Shown piece after piece: positions 17,702-26,239 of a stretch of DNA of 64,000 bases. Origin of the DNA: Bacillota bacterium (GTDB taxonomy: Bacteria > Bacillota > Clostridia > Acetivibrionales > DSM-1351). The stretch is taken from positions 124,001-188,000 of the forward strand of contig JAEZKZ010000094.1 in the NCBI GenBank assembly GCA_023415305.1, in the 5' to 3' direction. The notes under the pieces are model-generated. The model was not told the DNA's origin, did no database searches, and worked only from the letters and a program-made list of their open reading frames with translations. A program made the translations under genes and the position numbers. Numbering within the stretch: position 1 is the stretch's first letter; the number at the start of each line of letters is the position of its first letter.

Positions 17702-18589
17702 TTATACACATTTGCTGTGCAGCAGTGTACTCAAAGTCTGAGCATACTCACCAGCTTGGTAAATCTTATTCAGATCTATGCCTGTCTCTATTCCCATTCT
17801 GTGGAACATCTCTACCAGTATTTCGGTCTGACAGTTTCCCTTGGCACCCGGCGCATAAGGACAGCCTCCCAGGCCTCCGGCTGCGCCGTCAAATATTCTG
17901 ATACCGGCTTCAAAGGATGCCAGATTATTGGCAAATTCCAGACCATGATATTTATGATAGTGAACAGCCAGCTTTGCTCTGGTAAGTTTTTCGTTTATCA
18001 TCTTCGGAATTTCATAGGCTGAGACAGGATTAGCCATTCCGGTTGTATCTCCAAGTGAAATTTCATATGAGCCGTATTCTTCTAGTTTTAGCGCTATTTC
18101 GAGAGCTCTTTCGGGACTCATTTCCCCTTCAATCGGGCACCCGAATACCGTTGCAATATATGAGCGTACCTTAACTCCGTTTTTTGTAGCAACCTTATTT
18201 ATTTGTTCAATTTCTTTAAGAGAATCTTCTGTACACATGTTCAAATTCTTTTTATTGTGGCTTTCACTGGTACTCATGATAGTGACTACTTCTTTCAAAC
18301 CACATTCCATAGCTAATTCAAGCCCTCTTAAGTTTGGAATCAACGCGTTATATGTCACACCTTCTTTTTTCCTTATACCTGCCAGAACTTCTTTACTGTC
18401 GGCCATTTGCGGTACCCACTTCGGATGTACAAAGGAAGTGACCTCTATCCTTTTACACCCCGCTTCTGTTAATCTGTTTACCAACTCGATTTTCTTCTCA
18501 GTCGGTATGAATACAGGTTCGGGCTGTAAGCCGTCACGAGGACCTACTTCGAAAATACTGACCTCTTTACAGTTATGATTTGATATCAT
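17702..18589 (-). CDS. Hydroxymethylglutaryl-CoA lyase-like protein
   Basis: This 295-residue TIM-barrel lyase is of the HMGL family, which cleaves HMG-CoA to acetyl-CoA and acetoacetate. Seen: EVGPRDGLQ (Arg18, Asp19), metal-ligand histidines 210 and 212 (AVHYHKYHG), and the catalytic Cys243 in the signature GLGGCPYAPGAKGN. An oddity is that the usual H-x-H-D-T-x-G reads H-Y-H-K-Y-H-G, so the conserved Asp-Thr pair is replaced. The true substrate may therefore be an analogue of HMG-CoA, or a free acid. It is sandwiched between a zinc dehydrogenase and the HMG-CoA reductase in one transcript. Confidence 0.85.
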   Translation of the reverse strand: MISNHNCKEVSIFEVGPRDGLQPEPVFIPTEKKIELVNRLTEAGCKRIEVTSFVHPKWVPQMADSKEVLAGIRKKEGVTYNALIPNLRGLELAMECGLKEVVTIMSTSESHNKKNLNMCTEDSLKEIEQINKVATKNGVKVRSYIATVFGCPIEGEMSPERALEIALKLEEYGSYEISLGDTTGMANPVSAYEIPKMINEKLTRAKLAVHYHKYHGLEFANNLASFEAGIRIFDGAAGGLGGCPYAPGAKGNCQTEILVEMFHRMGIETGIDLNKIYQAGEYAQTLSTLLHSKCV

Positions 18590-18606
18590 CTTTACACCTT
18601 CTTTTT

Positions 18607-19647
18607 CTATTTTGAAAGCTCAAAAATTATCCTTCCGGTTACTTTTCTGAAATCTGCTATAGCCTGCTCAAAATTCTCAAGCTCGGTTATCTCCCCAACA
18701 TAGTTGTCCAACCTTATCCTTCCGGTATTCAAAATCGACAGTACTGTCTCCCAGGTCTCGAACATTCTCCTGCCGAATATCCCGGTAACATTCAGTTCCT
18801 TGTATACAACACCGTACATATAATTGTTAAAGGTCAGCGGTTTTGGCACCATTCCCACATGAACGAGAGTTCCTGCCACCTTTAATGCCTCAACGCTTTT
18901 ATTTATTACTTCCTCATTTCCGGTCATATCTATGATTGAAGATACACCGACCCCATTTGTTTCCCTCATTATAACTTCCACAAAATCTTCTCTCGAGCCA
19001 TTAATTGTCACATCTGCTCCAAGCCGTTTACCCTCTGCCAATCGCAGCTCATTGTTACCCATAACAAAAATTTTTGTACTACCTAAAAACTTTGCAAGTT
19101 CAACAGTCATCAGTCCGATGGTGCCCATACCGAGAATAGCTATGCTGTTGCCGGAGGGATTAGCTTTGGAAAGGGCATGCATAGCTGTTGCAAAGGGTTC
19201 AAGCAGTGCTCCCTGTCTGTATGAAATGGAATCCGGTATCTTAACTGCAGCAATTTCAGGAATTTTTATGTATTCTGCAAAACACCCGTTAAAGCTTCTT
19301 CCTATTACACCCATGTTGTTTCTGCAGATATGCTGGTTGCCCGTCCTGCAGGTATTGCAGTAGCCACATGGAATATGTGTTTCACCGGCAACCCTGTCTC
19401 CAACTCTGATACTCTTTACATCTTCACCAACTTCTACCACAATTCCTGAAAATTCATGCCCCATGGTGAATGGCAGCTTGTAATGTGCATTCTGAACCAA
19501 TTGTGTCCATTCATATACATCCACATCAGACCTGCACAGGGCAGCATTCTTTACCTGGACAAGAACATCGTTTCTCCCGATCCGGGGAATTTCCAGCTCC
19601 ACTAGCTGCGCTCCGACCTCTCCGACTGTTTTTTGAATAGCTTTCAT
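18607..19647 (-). CDS. Zinc-binding medium-chain alcohol/polyol dehydrogenase
   Basis: This 346-residue MDR dehydrogenase has a catalytic-zinc region with Cys in ALCRSDVDVYEW and GHEFSGIVVEVGEDV, a structural-zinc loop CGYCNTCRTGNQHIC, and a Rossmann motif GMGTIGLMTVELAKFLG. Relatives include threonine, sorbitol and L-iditol dehydrogenases. ATG at 19647 has GGGAGGG at good spacing, so the longer frame to 19722 is rejected. It probably oxidises a polyol or hydroxy-acid intermediate of the cluster's substrate. The substrate itself is not deducible. Confidence 0.9.
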   Translation of the reverse strand: MKAIQKTVGEVGAQLVELEIPRIGRNDVLVQVKNAALCRSDVDVYEWTQLVQNAHYKLPFTMGHEFSGIVVEVGEDVKSIRVGDRVAGETHIPCGYCNTCRTGNQHICRNNMGVIGRSFNGCFAEYIKIPEIAAVKIPDSISYRQGALLEPFATAMHALSKANPSGNSIAILGMGTIGLMTVELAKFLGSTKIFVMGNNELRLAEGKRLGADVTINGSREDFVEVIMRETNGVGVSSIIDMTGNEEVINKSVEALKVAGTLVHVGMVPKPLTFNNYMYGVVYKELNVTGIFGRRMFETWETVLSILNTGRIRLDNYVGEITELENFEQAIADFRKVTGRIIFELSK

Positions 19648-19725
19648 AGAACCCTCCCCTTCTAAAGTTTTACAGAAGATTCTTCCCAATTCAGGAGAAC
19701 CTTCTGTAAAAAAATAATTCAACGG

Positions 19726-20430
19726 TTATTTATTTCTTTCAAGAGTAACGTCGGGTTGATAGCCTAATTTCTCATAGTGTGAAGACCTTGTAGCAATATC
19801 TTCTTCCAGCTGCAATCTGGCAAATTTAATAACATCTTCGGCAACTTCATATGGTATCACCAATACGCCGTCATCATCTGCACATATGACATCTCCCGGT
19901 TTAACTGTTACTCCGGCACAATGAACCGGTATATTTCTGGCACCGCCGCGGACACGCCCGTATACATGGTTGTATGTTCTCTGAGTGCAGAATACGTTTG
20001 CATTTTCCAGATTAGTTTCATATGAGTCTCTGCAGGCACCATCTATTACTGCACCTTCAATTCCTCTTATCATCATGTTCATTGCTATTTCCGAGCCCCA
20101 TATTCCGCCTACAATACCTTCCATGTCAATAACTATAACAGTGTCCTTCGCAGTTTCGGGTGTAATATCGTTAACAAAGGAATATATGTTTTCACATTCC
20201 CTGGTCAACTCTTCCTTGTATTCCGCCACAGTTTTGCACTGTTTATTTGGAGTCTGTTTTGGAAGCAGTTTTACCGTATATGCAAAACCTTTAAATTCCA
20301 TTCCCGGTCTTATAGGTCTCATGTTCGGATTCATTGAACCCACATTTACTAGTCCAAGGGCATCCATAGCATCGGATAAATCCGCACACCTATACTTTCT
20401 TAATTCAGCGATCAGTTCAGTTCTTGTCAT
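19726..20430 (-). CDS. RraA-like / 4-hydroxy-4-methyl-2-oxoglutarate aldolase family protein
   Basis: This 234-residue protein has the RraA fold. The active-site pattern G-x4-D-G-x2-R-D is visible around EGAVIDGACRDSYE, after GGIWGSEIAMNMM. Catalytic members split branched hydroxy-oxo-diacids (HMG/CHA aldolases) or decarboxylate oxaloacetate; others are the RNase E inhibitor RraA, which is irrelevant here. The start ATG at 20430 follows GAGAGGGG. In a catabolic operon with HMG-CoA-type enzymes, an aldolase or decarboxylase role on a branched acid fits best, as inference. An insertion near residues 60-95 makes it longer than the about 160-residue minimal RraA. Confidence 0.82.
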   Translation of the reverse strand: MTRTELIAELRKYRCADLSDAMDALGLVNVGSMNPNMRPIRPGMEFKGFAYTVKLLPKQTPNKQCKTVAEYKEELTRECENIYSFVNDITPETAKDTVIVIDMEGIVGGIWGSEIAMNMMIRGIEGAVIDGACRDSYETNLENANVFCTQRTYNHVYGRVRGGARNIPVHCAGVTVKPGDVICADDDGVLVIPYEVAEDVIKFARLQLEEDIATRSSHYEKLGYQPDVTLERNK

Positions 20431-20478
20431 AATTAAATCCCCTCTCAAATATTTTTATTTTTTTACAGCTTATTAAAA

Positions 20479-21357
20479 TTAATAAATACTTTCCTTGTAC
20501 ATTATTTTTTTCATTCCCATTGTAAGCAGCATTGCCATGACGAAAATCAATATTGCTATGACATTTCCATATCCGATATTAAAGTTCTGGAATGAATTTA
20601 CAAAAAGATGAAGCGGCAACAGCTCGGTGGAATGATTGGGACCTCCGCCGGTCATAACATAGACAAGATCAAAGGAACGTAACGCACCGACAGTCTGTAA
20701 GATAATAACCATTTTTATGATATCCCAGGATAGGGGAATCACCATGTGATAAATCATTTTCATACCGCTGGCCCCGTCTATTGTTGCACTTTCAATTACT
20801 TCATGAGGCATGTTCATAAAGCCCGAGTTGAACAAAATAACCTGAACACCACATGAATTCCACGTCTGTGCTATTATCACCGCAATTAATGCTAAAGCCG
20901 GACTGGATAATGGCGGAATATAATTTTCAGCCTGTCCGATTGCTGCCATAAAAGGCTTTAACAAGCCCATTCCCGGACTGTAAATATAATTCCAGATAAA
21001 CCCTACTGCTACTGAAGGTAATACTGTCGGTACAAAAAATACCACCTTATAGAAGCGATATCCTCTCATTTGAAGGTAAACCATATACCCCAGTGTGAAT
21101 CCGAGAATAACCTGCAATAATGTAGTTGATACCATGAATATCAAGGAATTGCCCATCGACTTCCAAAATAGCTGAGATGAAAAAACCGACATGTAATTTT
21201 CCAGACCCACAAATCTGCTTGATGCCAAGGTATCCCATCTAAATGTGCTAAGAACCACTGATTGTCCTATAGGATACAAAACCAGATATATGTAAATCAA
21301 TGACCCCGGTATTAGAAATGCTAAAACTACCCAAATGTTTTTTTTAGTTATATTCAT
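20479..21357 (-). CDS. ABC sugar transporter permease (MalF-like)
   Basis: This 292-residue inner-membrane permease of the CUT1 class has six predicted helices. The EAA loop reads IESATIDGASGMKMIYHMVI, which couples to the ATPase. The start ATG at 21357 follows GGAGG; the GTG 12 bases upstream lies inside that site. It pairs with the MalG-like permease upstream and the binding protein at 22.4 kb. No ATPase gene is present, so a shared MsmX/UgpC-type ATPase encoded elsewhere is likely, as is common in Firmicutes. Confidence 0.93.
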   Translation of the reverse strand: MNITKKNIWVVLAFLIPGSLIYIYLVLYPIGQSVVLSTFRWDTLASSRFVGLENYMSVFSSQLFWKSMGNSLIFMVSTTLLQVILGFTLGYMVYLQMRGYRFYKVVFFVPTVLPSVAVGFIWNYIYSPGMGLLKPFMAAIGQAENYIPPLSSPALALIAVIIAQTWNSCGVQVILFNSGFMNMPHEVIESATIDGASGMKMIYHMVIPLSWDIIKMVIILQTVGALRSFDLVYVMTGGGPNHSTELLPLHLFVNSFQNFNIGYGNVIAILIFVMAMLLTMGMKKIMYKESIY

Positions 21358-21385
21358 ATAGACCTCCACTGCAAATCTGTATTAT

Positions 21386-22282
21386 CTATCCCTTTACAGC
21401 CCCTGCGATCATTCCTTTTTCGATGTTTTCCTGTGCAAATATATAGAATAGAATACTTGGGATTATAGCCATCATAATACCAGCAGCCAATTGAGTATAT
21501 TCCGAGTTAAACTCCGTAATAAAACCGATAAGACCAATTGGTAAAGTTTTAAGCTCCGGCTTGTTTAACATCAGCATGGACACAAGAAGTTCATTCCAGC
21601 AGGCCAGAACTGCCAATACCGCTATAGTTACGATACCGTCCTTGGACAGAGGTACTATTATTTTGATAAATAGCTTCCATACAGAACAGCCGTCTATAAA
21701 TGCACATTCCTCCAGTTCCTTCGGTATGGAACCCATAAAGCTTTCTAATATAAATATAGAAATGGAAATACGAAATGCCCCGTAGATTAGACCTAAAACA
21801 CTTAGGTTGTTATACATCTCCCACTTTCCGACCATCATGTAAAGTGGAATAATAGCTGAGTGAATGGGAATCATCATTCCCGCAATAATGGTATAATAAA
21901 TGAATTTTTTTGCCTTGAAATTGTACCTGGCTAAAATAAAGGAAATAGGTGTAGTTGTAATTATTGTAATTATTACTGTTAAAAAGGTTACATAAATACT
22001 GTTCAGCATATATGTATCAATTTTTGAGCCTTTCCATGCTTTAATATAGTTTGAAAATACCCATTCCTTGGGTGGCCCCCATGTATTCATCGTTAAATCG
22101 GCTTGTGTTTTCATTGAAGAGAAAAACAACCACACCAAAGGAAGTAAAATGATCAAAGCGAAAATAGTCATAAATGCATAAATTAATCTCTTTGTGGCTT
22201 TACTGCCTACTTCTAACTGAGGGTTCGGCGCCAGCGACTCTGCGTTACTTCTTTTCTTAGACAATCGGTTAAAAATCCCCAT
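21386..22282 (-). CDS. ABC sugar transporter permease (MalG-like)
   Basis: This 298-residue permease has six helices and the EAA motif LEECAFIDGCSVWKLFIKII. It is the second half of the CUT1 importer. The C terminus (ENIEKGMIAGAVKG) is the classic MalG-type end. The start ATG at 22282 has GGGGGAGG upstream; a GTG 15 bases earlier overlaps that site and is rejected. It is separated from the binding-protein gene by a perfect palindrome that could lower permease expression relative to binding protein. Confidence 0.94.
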   Translation of the reverse strand: MGIFNRLSKKRSNAESLAPNPQLEVGSKATKRLIYAFMTIFALIILLPLVWLFFSSMKTQADLTMNTWGPPKEWVFSNYIKAWKGSKIDTYMLNSIYVTFLTVIITIITTTPISFILARYNFKAKKFIYYTIIAGMMIPIHSAIIPLYMMVGKWEMYNNLSVLGLIYGAFRISISIFILESFMGSIPKELEECAFIDGCSVWKLFIKIIVPLSKDGIVTIAVLAVLACWNELLVSMLMLNKPELKTLPIGLIGFITEFNSEYTQLAAGIMMAIIPSILFYIFAQENIEKGMIAGAVKG

Positions 22283-22321
22283 TTTTTCCTCCCCCACACG
22301 CCTGTAGTTCTCCGGTTTTAC

Positions 22322-22347
22322 GGCATATCCGGTTAACCGGATATGCC
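22322..22347 (-). promoter_or_regulatory. 26-bp perfect palindrome after the binding-protein gene
   Basis: GGCATATCCGG-TTAA-CCGGATATGCC is a perfect inverted repeat in the gap between binding-protein and permease genes, without a U tract. Such hairpins protect upstream mRNA from 3' decay and allow read-through at a lower level, giving excess binding protein. Confidence 0.65.
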
Positions 22348-22365
22348 TGTATAACCACGTGTATT

Positions 22366-23760
22366 CTATTTTCCTCTTGTATAGTCTTCAGCTGCTTTTT
22401 GTACTTCCGCAATAGCTTCCTGAACATCGAATTCCCCTGTGATCATTCCTGGCATTGCTGTCTGCTTGATGGCAAGATCCACTACAGGCGGCGCAATTGC
22501 ATCCATGGAAGGTATGTATGATGATGCACCTCTGTATGCTTCTATCAGCTGATTCATAACCGGTGATACTTTTGTTTTATCGTAATCGGCATTTCCTGCA
22601 TAAACAAACCCGCCCTTTTCCATGATAGGCACATTGAATTCTGGGCTGACTATATCTTTTACAAGGTTAATACATGCTTCTCTTTTAGGGTCTGGTAATT
22701 CATTTGCAACAAAGAAGCCGATTATGTTACCGCCCACATTTACTTTCGTATCACCATTTGGACAGTCAGTAAATACAGGGAAGTTAACACGTGCAATCTT
22801 ATCCACAAATTCTTGTCCGCCTGCTGTTGCAAAGTTTCCTGGTTTCCAAGCTCCTTCGTAGTACATGGCAGCCTCACCTCTGGCAAACATTTGATCTGCT
22901 TCGGTTGCACTCATTCCAAGTACTCCCTTCGGATACGCACCTGCATCAATCATCTGCTTGAATTTATTCATGGCATCTGTAAATCCATACTTCGGATCCT
23001 TCCAGCCTGTCTTAGCATCCCCCAAGGTAAGAGCGTTGAAGTTTTCCAATCCTGCCGACCGAGCCAGCATTGCCGACGCCAACCAAGCAAATCTGCCGTC
23101 CTTGCCGCCTGTAACCAGTGGAGAGATTCCCTTTTCTTTTATTTTAGGTATGAGGGCAAGGAGCTCATCAAATGTTGCAGGCGGATTCCAGCCATATTTT
23201 GTGAACATTTCAGTATTATAGTAAAGGCCGTCAATGGAACCTTCTTGAGGCGCCATCATTATCTTACCGTCATCAGTGGAAGCAAAATTCAACGATACTT
23301 CACTGAACCACTGCTTGAATTCCGGATGTTTAGGATCATTGTATACAGGAGCCCAGTCGATTATTTTGTCGTCCTTTATGAATTCACGGGCGTAACTCAG
23401 AATACACCAAGAAACGTCAGCCGGAGTGCCTGCTGCCATCTCAACTGTCAGTTTTGTTCTGAGATCGGCACTTGGCAAAGCATCATGAGTAATTTTGACA
23501 TTGGGCTTTTCCTTCTTATAAGTCTCCAAAAGTTGTTCTATTGACTCGTATGCAACCGAGCCTGCAGTCCATGATGTCATCAACCTGATTTCAACCGGCT
23601 CATCAGTAGCTTGAGATACCGTATTGGAAGTTGTCCCTGAGGATACGGCGGCGGAATTCGAACTGCTGTCCTTGCTTGTACCGCATCCGGCAAAAGTTGT
23701 TGACATCATTGCAGTAACCATAACAATAGCTAGTACTTTCTTTAAATTTGCGCTTATCAT
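22366..23760 (-). CDS. ABC sugar transporter extracellular binding lipoprotein
   Basis: This 464-residue solute-binding protein has a lipoprotein signal peptide with lipobox TFAGC (Cys26), followed by a Ser/Thr-rich linker. It shows the family-1 binding-protein pattern, including ARGEAAMYYEGAWKPGNF, which is typical of CUT1 sugar-binding proteins. It is anchored outside the membrane and delivers an oligosaccharide or glycoside to the two permeases downstream. The ligand is not deducible from sequence; the cluster content suggests a plant-derived glycoside or branched sugar. Confidence 0.93.
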   Translation of the reverse strand: MISANLKKVLAIVMVTAMMSTTFAGCGTSKDSSSNSAAVSSGTTSNTVSQATDEPVEIRLMTSWTAGSVAYESIEQLLETYKKEKPNVKITHDALPSADLRTKLTVEMAAGTPADVSWCILSYAREFIKDDKIIDWAPVYNDPKHPEFKQWFSEVSLNFASTDDGKIMMAPQEGSIDGLYYNTEMFTKYGWNPPATFDELLALIPKIKEKGISPLVTGGKDGRFAWLASAMLARSAGLENFNALTLGDAKTGWKDPKYGFTDAMNKFKQMIDAGAYPKGVLGMSATEADQMFARGEAAMYYEGAWKPGNFATAGGQEFVDKIARVNFPVFTDCPNGDTKVNVGGNIIGFFVANELPDPKREACINLVKDIVSPEFNVPIMEKGGFVYAGNADYDKTKVSPVMNQLIEAYRGASSYIPSMDAIAPPVVDLAIKQTAMPGMITGEFDVQEAIAEVQKAAEDYTRGK

Positions 23761-23814
23761 ATTTCCCCTCCTGAAAAATTTTAATATTCAAATCCATGAT
23801 GGACTAAATACCGG

Positions 23815-24243
23815 TTACTTCTGGGTAAGAATTGCTATATTATCCTGATCCTTTACTCTAAGAAGATTTAATCCCTCAACCTCCAGCAGAGAAATTTCAA
23901 CCAGATACAGCACCTCTGTGCCATGTTCCAGATGTCCTGTGTATGATTTCTCCAAATCCGAGACAACCATATGGAAATGCGGATGACCGTCAACAACTAA
24001 ACCTTGCAGAGAAGCAAGTTCCATGGGCTTCTCAATTGTTACGAACTCGTCAACCGGTTCTCTATCCATCCCGGTAACCCTGTGGAAAACCGCTTTTTTC
24101 AAGGAACCGATGGCTCCGGTTATTATTGCGTTTTTAATACCGGCAGCAGCAAGTTCCCGTTCAATACTTTCCAGCAGCAGCTCCCCTCTTTTTAGATTTA
24201 TTACAATCACCCGGCCTGTACCTTCACCTATAAACCTCACCAT
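23815..24243 (-). CDS. PPC/DUF296 domain protein
   Basis: This single-domain PPC (DUF296) protein of 142 residues is of the kind that forms trimers in bacteria. In plants the same domain accompanies AT-hooks. The conserved core is visible: GAIGSLKKAVFHRV, ELASLQGLVVDGHPHFHMV and GHLEHGTEVLYLVEI, with a histidine cluster that could bind metal. No DNA-binding motif is seen. It is the first gene of the transporter transcript (start ATG with GGGAGGTG). Its role in a sugar-acid operon is unknown; a ligand-binding or minor enzymatic function is possible. Confidence 0.85.
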   Translation of the reverse strand: MVRFIGEGTGRVIVINLKRGELLLESIERELAAAGIKNAIITGAIGSLKKAVFHRVTGMDREPVDEFVTIEKPMELASLQGLVVDGHPHFHMVVSDLEKSYTGHLEHGTEVLYLVEISLLEVEGLNLLRVKDQDNIAILTQK

Positions 24244-24355
24244 TATTCGTTCACCTCCCTTATTGTTAGAATTTTATTCAGATTTATCTGTCTTATAAAG
24301 TTGATAAAGATTTGAACTTCTTAATATATCTTTGCTTTCCATGGTTAAATTATAA

Positions 24356-24388
24356 GAAAAAAACAGAATCACTAAAATGGACTCTGTT
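24356..24388 (-). terminator. Rho-independent terminator after the response regulator
   Basis: 9-bp stem AACAGAGTC / GATTCTGTT (one G-T pair) with a 9-base loop and a following run of seven T on the minus strand. It ends the YesM/YesN transcript, so the transporter genes need their own promoter in 24250-24350. Confidence 0.8.
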
Positions 24389-24541
24389 CATAATTTATTA
24401 ACTATTTTATGATGTTTCAGGTTTTGGTTTCGAACATCTTCTCTCTTTCCTTTTTTAGTATGACTTATTTTAAGAATTTCTTAACTATTTTTATATACAT
24501 GTATTTATTTTCATATTAAGTCAACGGTAAAGGTAATTATA

Positions 24542-26173
24542 TCAACTATCACTTACTGTATTTTTTAAGAATTCAGTTGGTGAACACCCAGTTATTTTTT
24601 TAAATATTTTACTAAAATAACATGCATTTTCATATCCCAGTAAATAAGATATTTCATAAATCTTACGCTGGCCATCCTTTAGCATCCTTTTTGCCTCATC
24701 TATTTTCACTTTGTTAACATAATCGGTGAAGCACATTCCTGTATATTTGGTAAAGATGCTGCTTAAGTAGCCGGCACTGATGTTCAGGCTGTCAGCCACC
24801 TCCTTCAGCTTGGGCGTACCCATACAATTATTAATAATGTATTTCTTAGCTCCCCAAACCAGGTTATGCTTTTCATCGTCATGTTTTTTGCTCAGAAAAT
24901 TAATCATTCTATTCCTGTAATTTTCAACAAATTCCACGATCTCCCTGAGTGTTTGAAGCTTGTAAACCGTTTCAACAGCGGGGTTATCTTCAAACTGAGC
25001 CTTATTGTCTATTTGCCACTCCTCCTCCATGTGTATATCACATAAACAGAAGGTCTGGTTGCATAATTCATATATTTCATTTTTAGACATATTTGCGCTT
25101 TGAATATTATATATAATTGTACCAAAAATACTATTTATCAGCGTCACATCATTAATTTCAATGGCTTTTGGCAGACTTTCCTTCAGATTGATCTGTTTGA
25201 TACCGATGTATTTACTATTTTTCTCCAAAGCATCATCAAAGAAAATAATACTGCCATAGCCTCTGTAAAACAGGATATCCATTGCCTCTTTCGCCTGAGC
25301 CAGAGCTTGCGGAAGGTTTAAATAACTGTTATATAAATCGCTGATGCTGATGGCTGCATCAATATTTACGTATTTTTTCAACATCTCCAGCATTGTACTA
25401 CCCATTATTTTGATTTGCTCGTTAATCTCCTGAGATTTTGCTACCTCTTCAAGAGAAAAGACCATAACATAAGTACCAAAGGACAACTTTAAGAAGTAAC
25501 AGTTAAAAAATTCGTTTCCAATTTCATTTAATATTTCAATAATCATAAAATCCAAGAGTTTTAAATCCTTTTGGCTGTACTTACTTTCCGACAGATAAAG
25601 ATTTGTATTGACCAGACCGACTTTCAGCATTGCTTCATTTAATTCCAGTTTCATCGAAGGAAGCTTGGCATCAATGTATTTTCTGTCTTCAAAATTGTTC
25701 TCAAGTATGCTTTTCAAAAATTCCTGACGCATGATGGAAGTACTCTGGGTATCGTACACTATGGGCATACTTTCGTTGTTTATTTTTTTATTGCTGGATA
25801 TTATTTTTTCTTTTACATTAATCAGCATCTCCTTCATGGACTCTTCATTTATATTCAGCTTTAAGATGTAATCCCATGCCCCATACTTCATGGCCTTCTT
25901 TACAAGATCAAATTCATTGTAACTGCTTAATATTATAAATGTAATATCGGGCTTACATTCTTTCGCCTTTCTCATCATATCTATTCCATTCATCTTCGGC
26001 ATAACTATATCTGTAATTACCAGATCAGGATTATACTCATTAATAAGTGACAGTCCGTGCTCACCATTACTTCCCTCGGCAACGACTTTAAAGCCCAGTT
26101 CCCTCCAATTGACAAGAGAGTTTATCCCCACTTTTACAAGAGTTTCATCTTCTACCAATAATACTTTTAACAT
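24542..26173 (-). CDS. YesN-type response regulator with AraC DNA-binding domain
   Basis: This 543-residue regulator has a receiver domain at residues 1-120 with phospho-acceptor Asp55 (DLVITDIVMPKMNG), a central region of about 300 residues, and a C-terminal AraC/XylS double helix-turn-helix (LKEVADSLNISAGYLSSIF and GCSPTEFLK). It forms a pair with the histidine kinase 67 bp upstream. YesM/YesN systems sense extracellular sugars and switch on adjacent ABC importers and hydrolases, so this one most likely activates the flanking transcripts. Confidence 0.93.
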   Translation of the reverse strand: MLKVLLVEDETLVKVGINSLVNWRELGFKVVAEGSNGEHGLSLINEYNPDLVITDIVMPKMNGIDMMRKAKECKPDITFIILSSYNEFDLVKKAMKYGAWDYILKLNINEESMKEMLINVKEKIISSNKKINNESMPIVYDTQSTSIMRQEFLKSILENNFEDRKYIDAKLPSMKLELNEAMLKVGLVNTNLYLSESKYSQKDLKLLDFMIIEILNEIGNEFFNCYFLKLSFGTYVMVFSLEEVAKSQEINEQIKIMGSTMLEMLKKYVNIDAAISISDLYNSYLNLPQALAQAKEAMDILFYRGYGSIIFFDDALEKNSKYIGIKQINLKESLPKAIEINDVTLINSIFGTIIYNIQSANMSKNEIYELCNQTFCLCDIHMEEEWQIDNKAQFEDNPAVETVYKLQTLREIVEFVENYRNRMINFLSKKHDDEKHNLVWGAKKYIINNCMGTPKLKEVADSLNISAGYLSSIFTKYTGMCFTDYVNKVKIDEAKRMLKDGQRKIYEISYLLGYENACYFSKIFKKITGCSPTEFLKNTVSDS

Positions 26174-26239
26174 GACTTTCCCCCTTTAAAGCTTTCCCCT
26201 ATCCCTAGCAAAGTTTATTAACAATCTGACTCAGGAAAT

